Shown: piece by piece, positions 8,781 to 18,950 of the stretch
Numbering within the stretch: the stretch's first letter is position 1
Layout of the letters: each line of letters starts with the position of its first letter
Origin: Desulfosporosinus sp.
GTDB taxonomy: Bacteria; Bacillota; Desulfitobacteriia; Desulfitobacteriales; Desulfitobacteriaceae
Direction of reading: 5' to 3'
Assembly (NCBI GenBank): GCA_031292095.1
Contig: JARLHU010000234.1
Span: forward strand, 21,496-85,495
Length of the DNA: 64,000 nt
Position numbers and translations under genes: made by a program
The notes under the pieces: model-generated
The model's database searches: none
Told to the model about the DNA's origin: nothing
What the model saw: only the letters and a program-made list of their open reading frames with translations

Positions 8781-9164
8781 ATGAATCTTACCTCGGAAGT
8801 ACGTCCGTTAATCGTCGCGTTGTTTTCAATATTACTAGGCGCTACTGGGCAATTTCTCTTTCGTCTGGGAATGTTACATTATGGTAAGGTAACGGTAACC
8901 GGGATTTGGCGACAACTAGGATCGATTATTTTAACTCCGGCTATTTTCATAGGTTTTATCTGTTTTGGGGTTAGCTCCATCCTCTGGTTGGTAGTAATTT
9001 CACGCTGGGAGCTTAGCTATGCGTATCCGCTGGTAGCTTTAGGATATGTGATGGCCATACTTTATGGCACTTTGCTCCTCCATGAAAAGCTTAGCTTAGC
9101 GAAGATCTCGGGAAGTTGTTTGATTATGGCGGGGATAAGTGTTTTGGGACTATGGAGAGGCTAA
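8781..9164 (+). CDS. Small DMT/SMR-superfamily (EamA/EmrE-like) membrane protein
   Basis: 127 aa, four hydrophobic segments; ELSYAYPLVALGYVMAILYGTLLLHEKLS, typical of small DMT proteins. Confidence 0.75.
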   Translation: MNLTSEVRPLIVALFSILLGATGQFLFRLGMLHYGKVTVTGIWRQLGSIILTPAIFIGFICFGVSSILWLVVISRWELSYAYPLVALGYVMAILYGTLLLHEKLSLAKISGSCLIMAGISVLGLWRG

Positions 9165-9277
9165 GAGAGAAATTTTCTCTAAAAAGAAAGTTGCAAGGAT
9201 ACAGTGAATAAGATATGATAATTAAAACCCAATATCTTTTTGGAGTCATAAAAGACAAAAAAAGGGGCGTGCGTTGG

Positions 9278-9466
9278 ATGAAATTGAAGGACTTTGGGCG
9301 AGGCGCAAGGATCGAATTATCCAAAATGGCCAAACTACTGGGAATGAAGTTTATCGGTTATAATCCTAAAGATCAACAGGTATCCTTGGAGGTTCAAGGT
9401 AAAGGAGTTACATACCCTTTAGAAGAATTTATTCAGCAGTATGAAAGAACTTGTTCTACAGCTTAA
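9278..9466 (+). CDS. Hypothetical protein
   Basis: ORF MKLKDFGRGARIELSKMAKLLGMKFIGYNPKDQQ...; start chosen at an internal Met of the track ORF (9215). Confidence 0.4.
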   Translation: MKLKDFGRGARIELSKMAKLLGMKFIGYNPKDQQVSLEVQGKGVTYPLEEFIQQYERTCSTA

Positions 9467-9509
9467 GCTCGAACCTGAATTTAAGTTTAGATATGAAAAG
9501 GAAAAGCGA

Positions 9510-9548
9510 GGCCATGACTCATCAGATGAGTCATGGCCCTTATTGTTT
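9510..9548 (+). terminator. Rho-independent terminator
   Basis: GGCCATGACTCATC-A-GATGAGTCATGGCC followed by CTTATTGTTTT. Confidence 0.75.
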
Positions 9549-9569
9549 TACCGAGAATGCAGTTATTTT

Positions 9570-9866
9570 TTACTTCCAGCGGACGAGATCAGGATAGATG
9601 TGAGTAATCGATTTCTGTAGAGTGTCCCAGTCTACATATCTTATATTGCTTAACGGCTCGATACAAAAACTTCTGTAGGTTTGGATTACAGCCTCGATTG
9701 ACCGACCAGTATCTTTAGTAGGCATTCTTCCTTGGTATAAAATGACGATAGTACCATATAAAGTACTCTCCACGACATGTTCCTGGACTTTTTTTAAGTC
9801 TGGATTTGTCGGATACATAAATTCACTTTTTGCAGTATTATAGTTATTTGCCATTTCAACTATCAC
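9570..9866 (-). CDS. Hypothetical protein downstream of cheR
   Basis: 98-aa ORF on minus strand, co-oriented with cheR. Confidence 0.45.
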   Translation of the reverse strand: MIVEMANNYNTAKSEFMYPTNPDLKKVQEHVVESTLYGTIVILYQGRMPTKDTGRSIEAVIQTYRSFCIEPLSNIRYVDWDTLQKSITHIYPDLVRWK

Positions 9867-9902
9867 CTCGACATAATAGTAAAGATCGGAGCCTCTCTTA
9901 TT

Positions 9903-10748
9903 TTATAGTTTCTGATAGAAGAAGGAGGATATCGGTTTAAGTCCCAGGTTATTCATCCCAAAGAGATGTTCTGTACTGCCGGTAAAAAGGATCCCACCAG
10001 ACGGTAATGAAGCAGTGAACTTCTTATAGAGCATTTCCTTTGCTTCGTCTGTGAAGTAAATCACGACATTGCGGCAGACTATAAAATCAAAGCCCGACTG
10101 GAAACGATCCAGAAGAAGGTTTTGGTGTTGGAAGGTGACGTGTTGTTTAACGACGTCCTTAATTTGATACCCTTTGTCTGATAGGGTAAAATACTTTTGT
10201 AGGACTTCAGGGGGGGTGCTCGCAAAATCATTTTGCTTGTAGAGACCGCTTTTCGCCTGCGTCAGTACGTTGGCATCAATATCCGTACCGAGAATGGTAA
10301 AGCGGGCACTCGGGAAATGATCCATTATCGTCATGGCCAAGGAGTAAGGCTCCTGCCCGCATGAACACCCGGCACTCCATAGTTTCAGCGGAGTTTTACT
10401 CTTGAGGAGCAGGGGGAGGATTGTCTCCCGCAGGGTTTTCCACTGGTTAGGATCTCGGAAAAATTGAGAAACGTTAATGGTTAAATGCTTGAAAAAGGCG
10501 TCATAGAGGATGAGGTCGACGTCTAGGGCTTTAAGGAACGTTAGATAGGTTTGGTGTCCGTGTGAGTTCATAAAGCTAAGAATGCGGCGCTGCATTTGGT
10601 TTTGCTTATAAAACTTGAGATCAAGTCCACTTTTGGGGTGGAAGGCTTTAATAAATTCTTCGTAGGTATTGGATATGGATGCGTAGGACAAAGGGAAAAC
10701 ACCTCTTCTCAAAAAATATCGAGTTTTCTTTGGGAAATTAAAAGACAT
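9903..10748 (-). CDS. cheR: Chemotaxis protein methyltransferase CheR
   Basis: VSQFFRDPNQWKTLRETILP, LWSAGCSCGQEPYSLAM, FDFIVCRNVVIYF motifs. Confidence 0.95.
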   Translation of the reverse strand: MSFNFPKKTRYFLRRGVFPLSYASISNTYEEFIKAFHPKSGLDLKFYKQNQMQRRILSFMNSHGHQTYLTFLKALDVDLILYDAFFKHLTINVSQFFRDPNQWKTLRETILPLLLKSKTPLKLWSAGCSCGQEPYSLAMTIMDHFPSARFTILGTDIDANVLTQAKSGLYKQNDFASTPPEVLQKYFTLSDKGYQIKDVVKQHVTFQHQNLLLDRFQSGFDFIVCRNVVIYFTDEAKEMLYKKFTASLPSGGILFTGSTEHLFGMNNLGLKPISSFFYQKL

Positions 10749-10791
10749 CTTACTGCTTTAGCGAATAGAGATAAGAGGTGAAGAAATGGTC

Positions 10792-11226
10792 TTAAGCAAA
10801 AAGGTCGACGATCAGGCCGCGAATTTCATCAATCTTTGTTAAGACGCCAAGAGGTTGCGCTTGTTTATCCAGAAGCTGTTTTCCCAGCTCATCGAGGGAT
10901 TGATCAATTTTGGTGACGCGTGCCATGACCTTAGGACGCCCTTGAGCATCCCAAGACGAATCTTCTTGCATAGTTCGGCTTTGTCCAAAGGTTGATCGAA
11001 GAAAGGATTTAACCATATCTCGGAAATCCCTAAGATCTCGGATGGAGAGAGATTGAGCTAACTTCGCTCCTTGAGTTTCAAGACGGTTGAGAAAAGTTTG
11101 TAGTTCGATGCGCTTAATTTTTTGTGTCTGAGATAAGACGCCACTAAAGTCACTGGTTCGTTCCAGAGAATTTTGAGAATCGAGACCTAGAGTGTTGGTT
11201 TGATGTGAGGTATCAATGCGTATTGA
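10792..11226 (-). CDS. yaaR: YaaR family (DUF327) protein
   Basis: FLNRLETQGAKLAQSLSIRDLRDFRDMVKSFL; start at an internal Met (MSIRIDTSH). Confidence 0.75.
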   Translation of the reverse strand, partial: SIRIDTSHQTNTLGLDSQNSLERTSDFSGVLSQTQKIKRIELQTFLNRLETQGAKLAQSLSIRDLRDFRDMVKSFLRSTFGQSRTMQEDSSWDAQGRPKVMARVTKIDQSLDELGKQLLDKQAQPLGVLTKIDEIRGLIVDLFA

Positions 11227-11281
11227 CATAGTCATTCTCCTCTTAGAAAAGATCAAAAATGCAGACGCGCAGGGCAGTTCG

Positions 11282-12172
11282 TCAGTTGGCCTTCTGAGGG
11301 TTAAGTGTGCTGGGGGGAATCTGAGTGGTGGGAGCTACGGTGCTGGGCTCCGTGAGGTCATACTTAGTATAAAGAATAACTAGGTCAATGCGGCGGTTTT
11401 TGCTCCGCCCAGCGTCAGTAGCATTCGAAACAATCGGCCGATATTCGCCGTAACCGGCTGCCGAGAGTCGATCAGGTGAAATGCCATCACGCTGTAAGAT
11501 CTGCACGACATTGGTAGAACGAATCACAGATAGCTCCCAATTACTTGGAAATTGAGAGGTGTTAATGGGTAGATTATCCGTGTGCCCTTCAACCTTGATT
11601 TGATTGGGCGCTACCGCTAAGACAGTGGCAATCTTTTCGAGAAGTGCTCGGGCAGGAGCCGTAAGTTCTGCTGAACCGCTCGTAAAGAGCAAGGTTTCTT
11701 GAATACTGACGACAACGCCACGTTCTTCGAGGGAGGTTATTAAGGTCGACTGGATGCCATTGTCAGTCGCAAATTTGTCAAGTTTGGCCTTAATTGCGTC
11801 GATACTCATGGTGTCGGCATCCCCATTTCCCTGACCCGTGTTATTGCTTTTGCCACTTCCAGTTGGATTGGTATTGGTCGTATTGTTGGGATCCTTGCCA
11901 TTACCGGGGACGGTTTTTTGTGCGGCAGGGGTTCCGGCCTGAAAGAGAGACGGACCGGATGGATTGGTAGACATCTCGATTTTTGAGGGTGTGCCACCGC
12001 CGAGGGCCTTATTTAAGGATTCGGCAACGGCTTGAAATTTCTGGGCATCGACCTTACTCATCGAATAAAGGACAACAAAGAAAATCATCAGTAGGGTAAT
12101 CAAGTCAGCATAGGTAAGCAACCAGCGTTCTCCATTTTCCTTTTCGACTTCGTGTTCGGGTTTTCTACTCAT
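11282..12172 (-). CDS. motB: Flagellar motor protein MotB
   Basis: ENGERWLLTYADLITLLMIFFVVLYS plug/TM; OmpA-like VEGHTDNLPI...SNWELSVIRSTNVV. Confidence 0.93.
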   Translation of the reverse strand: MSRKPEHEVEKENGERWLLTYADLITLLMIFFVVLYSMSKVDAQKFQAVAESLNKALGGGTPSKIEMSTNPSGPSLFQAGTPAAQKTVPGNGKDPNNTTNTNPTGSGKSNNTGQGNGDADTMSIDAIKAKLDKFATDNGIQSTLITSLEERGVVVSIQETLLFTSGSAELTAPARALLEKIATVLAVAPNQIKVEGHTDNLPINTSQFPSNWELSVIRSTNVVQILQRDGISPDRLSAAGYGEYRPIVSNATDAGRSKNRRIDLVILYTKYDLTEPSTVAPTTQIPPSTLNPQKAN

Positions 12173-12969
12173 CGGCTTTCACCGACTTCTGCGCCACCTG
12201 CTTCAGCTTTTCCCTCAGCGGGGAGCAAGGACCCGACGTGAGTTTTTAACTTCTCTTTCAGGATTGAGGGATTCTCACCTGCCTGAATTGACAAAATCCC
12301 GTCGAGAACCATTTCCATGGCTGCTACTTCCGCTTTGTCCTTCATTTTGAGTTTAGAGGCAATGGGAAGCCAAAGGAGGTTGGCGGAGGAGACCCCATAA
12401 AGGGTGGCAATGAAGGCGGCAGCGATCGACTCGGAGAGCGCTGCTGCATCCGAAAGATTTCCTAATACCATGACGAGACCCATAACTGTCCCGATAATTC
12501 CCATCGTTGGCCCAAATCCACCAGCCGCTTCGAACACGGAGATCCCCACCTTATGGCGTTTCTCAAGAACGGCGATATTTGACTCAAGGATTTCTCTGGT
12601 AATTTCCGGATCTGTGCCATCAATCACGAGTTGCATCCCACTGCGAGTGAAGCGATCCGTTACGGTTTCGAGGTCTTGTTCGAGACTGAGTAATCCTTCG
12701 CGCCGTGCCTTTTCAGCAAATCGCACCAGTGTTTCGTAGGCCTCAGCGGTTCCAAACGACTGGGCAGTAAACGCGGTTTTAATCCATTGAGGGAATTTCT
12801 TAAGCTCAGACAGTGGAAAACTGGTCATAATAGCTCCCGCTGTCCCCCCAAAAACGACAATGGCTGCGGAGAGTTGACCAAGGGCACCGACTGATCCCCC
12901 TTCCATCATAAACCCGGCGATTAAGGCGCCAAAGCCTAGGAGGATACCTAGTATAGTTGATAAATCCAT
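12169..12969 (-). CDS. motA: Flagellar motor protein MotA
   Basis: Four-TM protein; EAAGGFGPTMGIIGTVMGLVMVL, AAAFIATLYGVSSANLLWLPIASKLK. Confidence 0.95.
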   Translation of the reverse strand: MDLSTILGILLGFGALIAGFMMEGGSVGALGQLSAAIVVFGGTAGAIMTSFPLSELKKFPQWIKTAFTAQSFGTAEAYETLVRFAEKARREGLLSLEQDLETVTDRFTRSGMQLVIDGTDPEITREILESNIAVLEKRHKVGISVFEAAGGFGPTMGIIGTVMGLVMVLGNLSDAAALSESIAAAFIATLYGVSSANLLWLPIASKLKMKDKAEVAAMEMVLDGILSIQAGENPSILKEKLKTHVGSLLPAEGKAEAGGAEVGESR

Positions 12970-13086
12970 GTTCTTGTTGTCGCATTCCTTGTACTGTTGA
13001 AAGTTTAATGGCTAAGGTAGAAGGGGTTGCGACGTACCTCCCTTGCTGTTTTATGTCTGATTTCAAGGTATTAGCTTATATAATGA

Positions 13087-13115
13087 ATAATCGGCATATT
13101 TCACTCTGAACTTTA
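13087..13115 (-). promoter_or_regulatory. SigD-type promoter for motA-motB-yaaR-cheR
   Basis: Minus strand TAAAGTTC-N12-GCCGATTAT; 22 nt from the start of TAAA to CGAT. Confidence 0.75.
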
Positions 13116-13211
13116 GCTCTTTTAGCTTATCCTTAGTATACAGGAAAAGCTGAGTGAGAGGTAGAACTCTTGCGATTTCCTTAAAAACTTTCAAAAGGAA
13201 GAAAGTTCTTC

Positions 13212-13240
13212 TTTAGTTTTGCCGGGTCATTGACGATATA
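13212..13240 (+). promoter_or_regulatory. SigD-type promoter upstream of flgM
   Basis: TTTAGTTTT-N13-CGATATA, same spacing as the motA promoter. Confidence 0.65.
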
Positions 13241-13274
13241 GAGAGTAAGAATATCTTATTGTGGAGTGTGTAAC

Positions 13275-13544
13275 ATGAAAATAGACGGATCCCCATCTCC
13301 CATTGGAAGCGTTAAAGCGACCAATCGTACGAATCAAGTCGATAAGAAGAAATCAGCGTCTGCAGTGGATCAAGTCGCGGTTTCGGGTAATGCCCAGGTG
13401 TATCAGGCTTTACTTCAGAAAGTAAAAGAGCTTCCCGCCGTTCGGGAGGATAAAGTGCAAACCCTCTCTGCGCAGATTGCCAGTGGGGAGTTTCAAGTGG
13501 ACGGGCAAAAAGTGGCGGAAAAACTATTTTCACCTGAAACATAA
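13275..13544 (+). CDS. flgM: Anti-sigma-28 factor FlgM
   Basis: DQVAVSGNAQVYQALLQKVKELPAVREDKVQTLSAQIASGEFQVDGQKVAEKL. Confidence 0.9.
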   Translation: MKIDGSPSPIGSVKATNRTNQVDKKKSASAVDQVAVSGNAQVYQALLQKVKELPAVREDKVQTLSAQIASGEFQVDGQKVAEKLFSPET

Positions 13545-13564
13545 GGGCCGAAGGCAAGGGGGAG

Positions 13565-14053
13565 ATGTTCGTGTCTGATGTATGGCAGAACTTGAGTGAT
13601 AACTTAAAACGACAAGTTGCCCTCTACGAGGAATTCATTGAACGGGAAAAGGACAAACAGCAAGCCCTGATCGCAAATAATCTGCCTGAAATTGAGGACA
13701 TTACAGCTCGGGAGGAGCAACTCATACTCAAAGCGAGTGGTCTAGAAAAAGAACGTCTCTTGTGGACGGAGCATATCGGACGTGAACTCGGAAAAGCGCC
13801 GGAAGATCTGACTTTGGCAGCATTGGCAGACCATTTTCCCAGGTTAGAAGAAGTGCGCCAAAAACTAGAACAGGTGGTCGGCCGTTTACAAGAGCTCCAT
13901 AAGACCAATGCTCTATTGCTGCGGCAAGCCATGAAAGTCGTTGACTTTACGTTAGGGATGTTGACACACCAGGCAAGTAACACTTACGCGCATCCACGTC
14001 GTAAAGAGAATGATGGCTATGGGAAGTTGCATCTATTAGATCGGAGGATTTGA
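13565..14053 (+). CDS. flgN: Flagellar protein FlgN
   Basis: Coiled-coil chaperone-like protein between flgM and flgK; YEEFIEREKDKQQALIANNLPEIEDITAREEQLI. Confidence 0.85.
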   Translation: MFVSDVWQNLSDNLKRQVALYEEFIEREKDKQQALIANNLPEIEDITAREEQLILKASGLEKERLLWTEHIGRELGKAPEDLTLAALADHFPRLEEVRQKLEQVVGRLQELHKTNALLLRQAMKVVDFTLGMLTHQASNTYAHPRRKENDGYGKLHLLDRRI

Positions 14054-14056
14054 GGT

Positions 14057-15541
14057 ATGAGTTCCACCTTTTTTGGCTTCGAGCTTTCGCGAAGAGCGCT
14101 GAACGCCCAGCAAACCGCTTTAAATATAACAGGGCAGAATATTGCGAATGCCAACACGCCGGGGTACACAAGACAGATTGGGAATTTGACGGCTACAACG
14201 CCAGAAACGATTTCAGTTTCAGGCGGGACAATGAGTGTGGGTACAGGAGTGACCTTGGATACGATCACCCGCGCTCGTGACGCAATGGTAGATAATCAGT
14301 TCCGGACGGAGACCTCTAAGCAACAGTATTATGGAACGAAACAGAGCAACCTGACGAACGTTGAGGGGATTATGAACGAACCTTCGGATAGCAGTCTTAG
14401 TGGAGTTCTGAATAGTTTTTGGACTTCATGGAGCGATCTTTCTAACAATCCCACAGATTCCGGGACTCGTTCAGTGGTGGTGCAACGAGCTAAAACGCTT
14501 ACGGATGGACTCCACTCTATTTCCGCGCAGATTAGTGATTTACAGAATAACATTGAGTCGAATGTCAAAACTCAAATTCCACTCATTAACAACTATGCCA
14601 GTCAGATCAAAGATCTAAATGGTCAAATCAAACAGGCTGAGGCCTCTGGAGACCAACCCAATGACCTTTATGACAGTCGTGATAATGTCGTGGATCAACT
14701 AGCAAAACTGGTGAATGTAAAGGTGACAGAAACTCCAGACTCTAGTTTTTCAAGTGGGAAGGTTAGTAATTATAAAATAGAAATTGGAGATCCTCCTCAA
14801 ACTTTAGTGGATGGAGGAGCGGTTAACCAATTAGTAGGGGTTACCCAAGCTACAGGACTTGGGGGGAGTGCGACGACAGCGGGGAATGAAATTACAACGG
14901 TGCAGTGGGCGAATGGCACTCCTCTCAAGTTCGGTCAGGATGGGGGTGCACTCCAAGCTAATATCGAGACTCGCGACACTGACTTGACTACGTTGCAAGG
15001 CAAATATGATGATCTAGCTACGGGCATTGTCACAGCGGTGAATGATATTTACGGAAGCGGAACTGGTGCGGGGGCAGGTGCTGAATTTTTTGATAATTCT
15101 TCACCAGTGACGGCGAGCAATATCTCAGTTTCAACGTCCACGGCTACTGATAATATTATAGGGACTGGGAGTTCGGGTGACGGAAGCATAGCAGCAGCCA
15201 TTTCCTCTTTATCGTCAGGGTGGTCTAATCTAACAGATACGGCTACAAATTCAGATTTGACCGACATGAAAACCAAATATGGTACTTCATTGGGAGATTT
15301 TTACGGAGCTACTGTTACACAGCTTGGGGCAGATGTTCAACAAGCCACAAGCCAAAAATCGGCAGAAGATGCCTTGGTGACCAATGCCACAAACCAACGG
15401 GAGTCCACTTCCGGTGTATCGTTGGATGAGGAGATGACGAACCTTCTCCAGTTTCAGAAGTCCTATGCGGCCGCTGCGCGGATGGTAACTATGATGGATG
15501 ATATGTTAAGTACACTCATGAATATGGGGCTAACGAAATAG
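14057..15541 (+). CDS. flgK: Flagellar hook-associated protein FlgK
   Basis: SRRALNAQQTALNITGQNIANANTPGYTRQ; C-terminal SLDEEMTNLLQFQKSYAAAARMVTMMDDML. Confidence 0.95.
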   Translation: MSSTFFGFELSRRALNAQQTALNITGQNIANANTPGYTRQIGNLTATTPETISVSGGTMSVGTGVTLDTITRARDAMVDNQFRTETSKQQYYGTKQSNLTNVEGIMNEPSDSSLSGVLNSFWTSWSDLSNNPTDSGTRSVVVQRAKTLTDGLHSISAQISDLQNNIESNVKTQIPLINNYASQIKDLNGQIKQAEASGDQPNDLYDSRDNVVDQLAKLVNVKVTETPDSSFSSGKVSNYKIEIGDPPQTLVDGGAVNQLVGVTQATGLGGSATTAGNEITTVQWANGTPLKFGQDGGALQANIETRDTDLTTLQGKYDDLATGIVTAVNDIYGSGTGAGAGAEFFDNSSPVTASNISVSTSTATDNIIGTGSSGDGSIAAAISSLSSGWSNLTDTATNSDLTDMKTKYGTSLGDFYGATVTQLGADVQQATSQKSAEDALVTNATNQRESTSGVSLDEEMTNLLQFQKSYAAAARMVTMMDDMLSTLMNMGLTK

Positions 15542-15553
15542 GGGTGGAAATTA

Positions 15554-16432
15554 ATGCGGATAACCAATAATATGATAAGCCAAAACCTATTGCGTAATCT
15601 TGAAACGTCGCAGGAAAAAATTCAGCAACTACAAGACCAGGTGTCGTCGGGCTTGAGAATAAGCAAGCCTTCCGATGACCCGGTTGGAATTAATAATGTT
15701 ATGCGTTTAAACAACAGTATTTCAAGTGTTAACCAGTATAAGAGTAGTGCAGGAACGGCGATAGATTTTATGAATACAACAGATGGCACTCTCGGGGATA
15801 TGACGTCGATGCTCCAAAGTGTAAAGGATCTGGCGGTACAAGGGGCTGATGAAACTCTATCCGCAGGTGATAGAACAGCCATTGCTGACCAAGTGGATCA
15901 GCTTTCTGCACAACTCAAACTATCAGCTAATACGCAGATAGGTTCAAAGTATATTTTCTCGGGTACGGCGACGGACACGGAAACAATTGCATCGGATGGA
16001 ACGTTTCAGGGGAATAATCAGGTGGTTACCTTAACCATGGGAAGTAACGTGAGCATCCCTATTTCTGTAAATGGACAAACCTTGTTGGGTGATTCGACTA
16101 CAGGGGTATTTGCTACCTTGAACAAATTAAGTACAGCCTTGAAGGCGAATGATTCAACAGCTATTAGCGCTACCTTAGATGATCTTGACACGAATATTAA
16201 TAATGTCATCAATGAGCGCGCGGGTTTAGGAGCAAGCGTTAATCGGGTGACGGCATTGCAGAGCCAATTGGATTCAACATCAGTCAATCTGCAACAGTCC
16301 CTTTCGGATGTTCAAAGTGCGGATATTGCGCAGACGTACACTGATTTTACGAGTCAACAAACTACTTACAAGGCGGCATTATCTGTTGGATCACAAATTC
16401 TTCAGCTTTCATTGGTTGATTATATGAAGTAG
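15554..16432 (+). CDS. flgL: Flagellar hook-associated protein FlgL
   Basis: MRITNNMISQNLLRNLETSQEKIQQLQDQVSSGLRISKPSDDPVG. Confidence 0.95.
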   Translation: MRITNNMISQNLLRNLETSQEKIQQLQDQVSSGLRISKPSDDPVGINNVMRLNNSISSVNQYKSSAGTAIDFMNTTDGTLGDMTSMLQSVKDLAVQGADETLSAGDRTAIADQVDQLSAQLKLSANTQIGSKYIFSGTATDTETIASDGTFQGNNQVVTLTMGSNVSIPISVNGQTLLGDSTTGVFATLNKLSTALKANDSTAISATLDDLDTNINNVINERAGLGASVNRVTALQSQLDSTSVNLQQSLSDVQSADIAQTYTDFTSQQTTYKAALSVGSQILQLSLVDYMK

Positions 16433-16452
16433 GGATGTTTTAGTAAAAGGAG

Positions 16453-16896
16453 TTGAGTAAATTGCCTAATGAACCACGTATATTCCATTTTCCTCAAGGG
16501 ATTCCGGGATTTGAGACGCACCATGAGTTCAAATTTATTCCCGCAGAAGATGTTATGCTCTCTCAGTTGAACTCGGTCCAAGAAGAGAAAATCAGTTTTA
16601 TTCTCATGCGCCCGGAAGCCTACTTTCCAGAGTATTTGGATAAAATCGATGTAGATGATGAAAGTATTAAGGTTTTAAACATCGGTGCCGATACACCTGT
16701 GGACTTATGGGTAATTCTGACGATGAATCATCAAGACATAGACAAAACGACGGCAAATTTACGCGCTCCGCTCCTCTTTAATATGGTTGAAAGAGTAGGA
16801 ATACAAGTGATACTCAATGATGATCAATATCTAACCAGGCAACCAGTCTTCACAGAAGGAACCCCACAACCCTTACCGGAAGGGGTCGTGGGTTAA
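16453..16896 (+). CDS. fliW: Flagellar assembly factor FliW
   Basis: FHFPQGIPGFETHHEFKFIP; NLRAPLLFN; immediately upstream of csrA. Confidence 0.95.
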   Translation: MSKLPNEPRIFHFPQGIPGFETHHEFKFIPAEDVMLSQLNSVQEEKISFILMRPEAYFPEYLDKIDVDDESIKVLNIGADTPVDLWVILTMNHQDIDKTTANLRAPLLFNMVERVGIQVILNDDQYLTRQPVFTEGTPQPLPEGVVG

Positions 16897-17133
16897 ATGC
16901 TGGTTCTGGCGCGTAAACTCAACGAAAAAATAAAACTCGGGGATGATATTGAAATCACGATTGTTGGTATCTCGGGGGATACCGTACGTATCGGGATTAA
17001 TGCCCCGCGTGATCTAAAGATCCTACGCAATGAAATCTATGAAGAGATCCAAAAACAGAATCGTGAAGCTGTGGCTGGGGAAGAAGATGGACAAGCACTT
17101 AAGCTTTTGGGAGAGTTTAGAAGTAACAAGTAG
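16897..17133 (+). CDS. csrA: Carbon storage regulator CsrA
   Basis: [51 protein letters not shown]. Confidence 0.97.
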   Translation: MLVLARKLNEKIKLGDDIEITIVGISGDTVRIGINAPRDLKILRNEIYEEIQKQNREAVAGEEDGQALKLLGEFRSNK

Positions 17134-17183
17134 AGATGTTTTGTTAACACTCGCTCGGCCAGAATTCGCAGGCCAAATTGGAA

Positions 17184-17229
17184 CAAAAAAGAGCCTTTCG
17201 ACATGAATAAAGTCGAAGGGGTTCTTTTA
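17184..17229 (+). terminator. Terminator after csrA
   Basis: CCTTTCGAC-atgaataaa-GTCGAAGGGG followed by TTCTTTTAG. Confidence 0.7.
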
Positions 17230-17302
17230 GTTTCTCGTTATTTTCTCAGGAGAGATAAGCTGAAACCAATGTGATATAGATACAGATATAGAGAGACGAT
17301 AA

Positions 17303-17593
17303 TGTAGTGGGCTTGCACAGCTCCATAAGAGATTCGTCTTTATCCATCCGTTTAAAGATGGAAATGGGAGAATTGCAAGACTCATCATGAATATCGTTTT
17401 GATACAAGACGGATACTTATTAGCTGTGATCCCTCCGGTGCTGAGACATGAATACGTCGAACTTTTGGAAAAAGCCCACAGAGATGATAAACCCTTTGAA
17501 CAATTTATTGCAGAAAGGATCATAGAATCTGAAAAGGAGGTCATGCGGCTTTTACACATGCCAATTCCAAAACTGTCGGCGCATCTATCTTAG
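17303..17593 (+). pseudogene. Fic-domain fragment (5' truncated)
   Basis: Frame reads SGLAQLHKRFVFIHPFKDGNGRIARLIMNIVLIQDGYLLAVIPPVLRHEYVELLEKAHRDDKPFEQFI: catalytic HPFxDGNGRxxR present but no N-terminal half. Confidence 0.75.
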
Positions 17594-17739
17594 CCCATAA
17601 AAGTAACAAATGTGGATGACATTGGGGTAAGCCCCCAAGTCATCCGTGCCTCACGTAAAATCAGACAATCCTTTGCGCTCTTGCTTCACATGGTTGGCGA
17701 GAGCTATTGCCTTTTCCCATGTCTTTTCGACTTGGTATT

Positions 17740-18290
17740 TTAAAAATTAATACCAGGAGACAGTTCCTCAGCCTCGTCATATCTTTGCAATGAATCATAA
17801 TAAAGACGTTTATCCTCATCATAGACGATGAGGGGTGGATGATTATTGATCATCAAATAATAGTTGAGTAGTGTTCTTTCGACCCTGCCGTTACCATCTG
17901 GGAAGGGATGAATAAACTCATACTTGGCGTGAAGGTAGGCAGCTACTTTCAAAATATTAGGTCCAAGATACTCGTTAACCACGGTAATCAGCTCTTTGTG
18001 ATGGCTTTCAACATCCTCTGCGGATGAACCGACCTCGTGGAGACCAGTAACATAATCGTGCTTTTTAAATTCGCCCGGACGTTCCTCGTTTGTGATATAT
18101 CGGCGCTTATCATAGGTTCCGCTGGTGAGGACTTTGTGGATTTCCTTGATAAATTCCAAGCTGAGAGGTTCTTTTTTAATAAACTTATCTTTCAATACCT
18201 CATAGCATAGCATAGTTTTTGGTTTTGCTGTTCAAACAAGGTGCGCGGATTACCTGTATAGTTAAGAACGATCCATTCTCAAAGATTTCC
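17740..18290 (-). pseudogene. Fic/DOC protein, probably 5' frameshifted
   Basis: ORF 17740..18213 has YEFIHPFPDGNGRVERTLLNYYL; an upstream WIVLNYTGNPRTLFEQQNQK segment lies in another frame, consistent with a degraded N-terminus. Confidence 0.65.
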
Positions 18291-18806
18291 CTTGTATCAT
18301 GGTAGGCGATATCCTCTTTCGATTTTACCCGAGTGAAAAGCAAAAAGAATACGGAAGCTGTTTAGGTATCTATACTAAATCGGCGGCGGACGCGATATGG
18401 TGTGATTGCCATAGTTGCACTGCTCCTGCGTACTTATCCAAAGGCATCCATTCCTTCCTCCTGTTCCTATTTTCCTTTATTATTATATCACCAATGAAAT
18501 GAAAGCTTTGTACTGTCCCCTCTGATTTTACAGTTATATTTTACCATTAATAGTGTAACTATTCCACCTCTTCTTTCCTCACCAGCTACAAGATTGACGC
18601 TCCCTATCCGAAAATAACACAATTGTATCGTTAAATTTAAAAATTCTTGGAAGCTAAATGTAATAAAATAATGAGTGAATCGTGATCTTGTCAATTATCT
18701 ATAACTCAAGCTATCTTCAAATGCCGATTTATTGGAGAGTACAACGGGTGGATCAGACATGATGACACCCATTTGTCCATCTCGTCAAAAAACTTTCTCA
18801 AACCCC

Positions 18807-18835
18807 TTAAGTTTTCCCTCCACCCTCTCGATATA
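18807..18835 (+). promoter_or_regulatory. SigD-type promoter of flagellin gene
   Basis: TTAAGTTTTCCCTCCACCCTCTCGATATA; same 22-nt spacing to CGAT as motA and flgM promoters. Confidence 0.75.
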
Positions 18836-18950
18836 TAAGTAACATGTCAAACAGTTCACTTTTTCCCAACCGGCCGGAGGGAGAGATAAGCTGAAGGACA
18901 TCAATAAATCGGGCAAGGATGCCTGATGAAAAATCAAGGAGGAAAAAATT

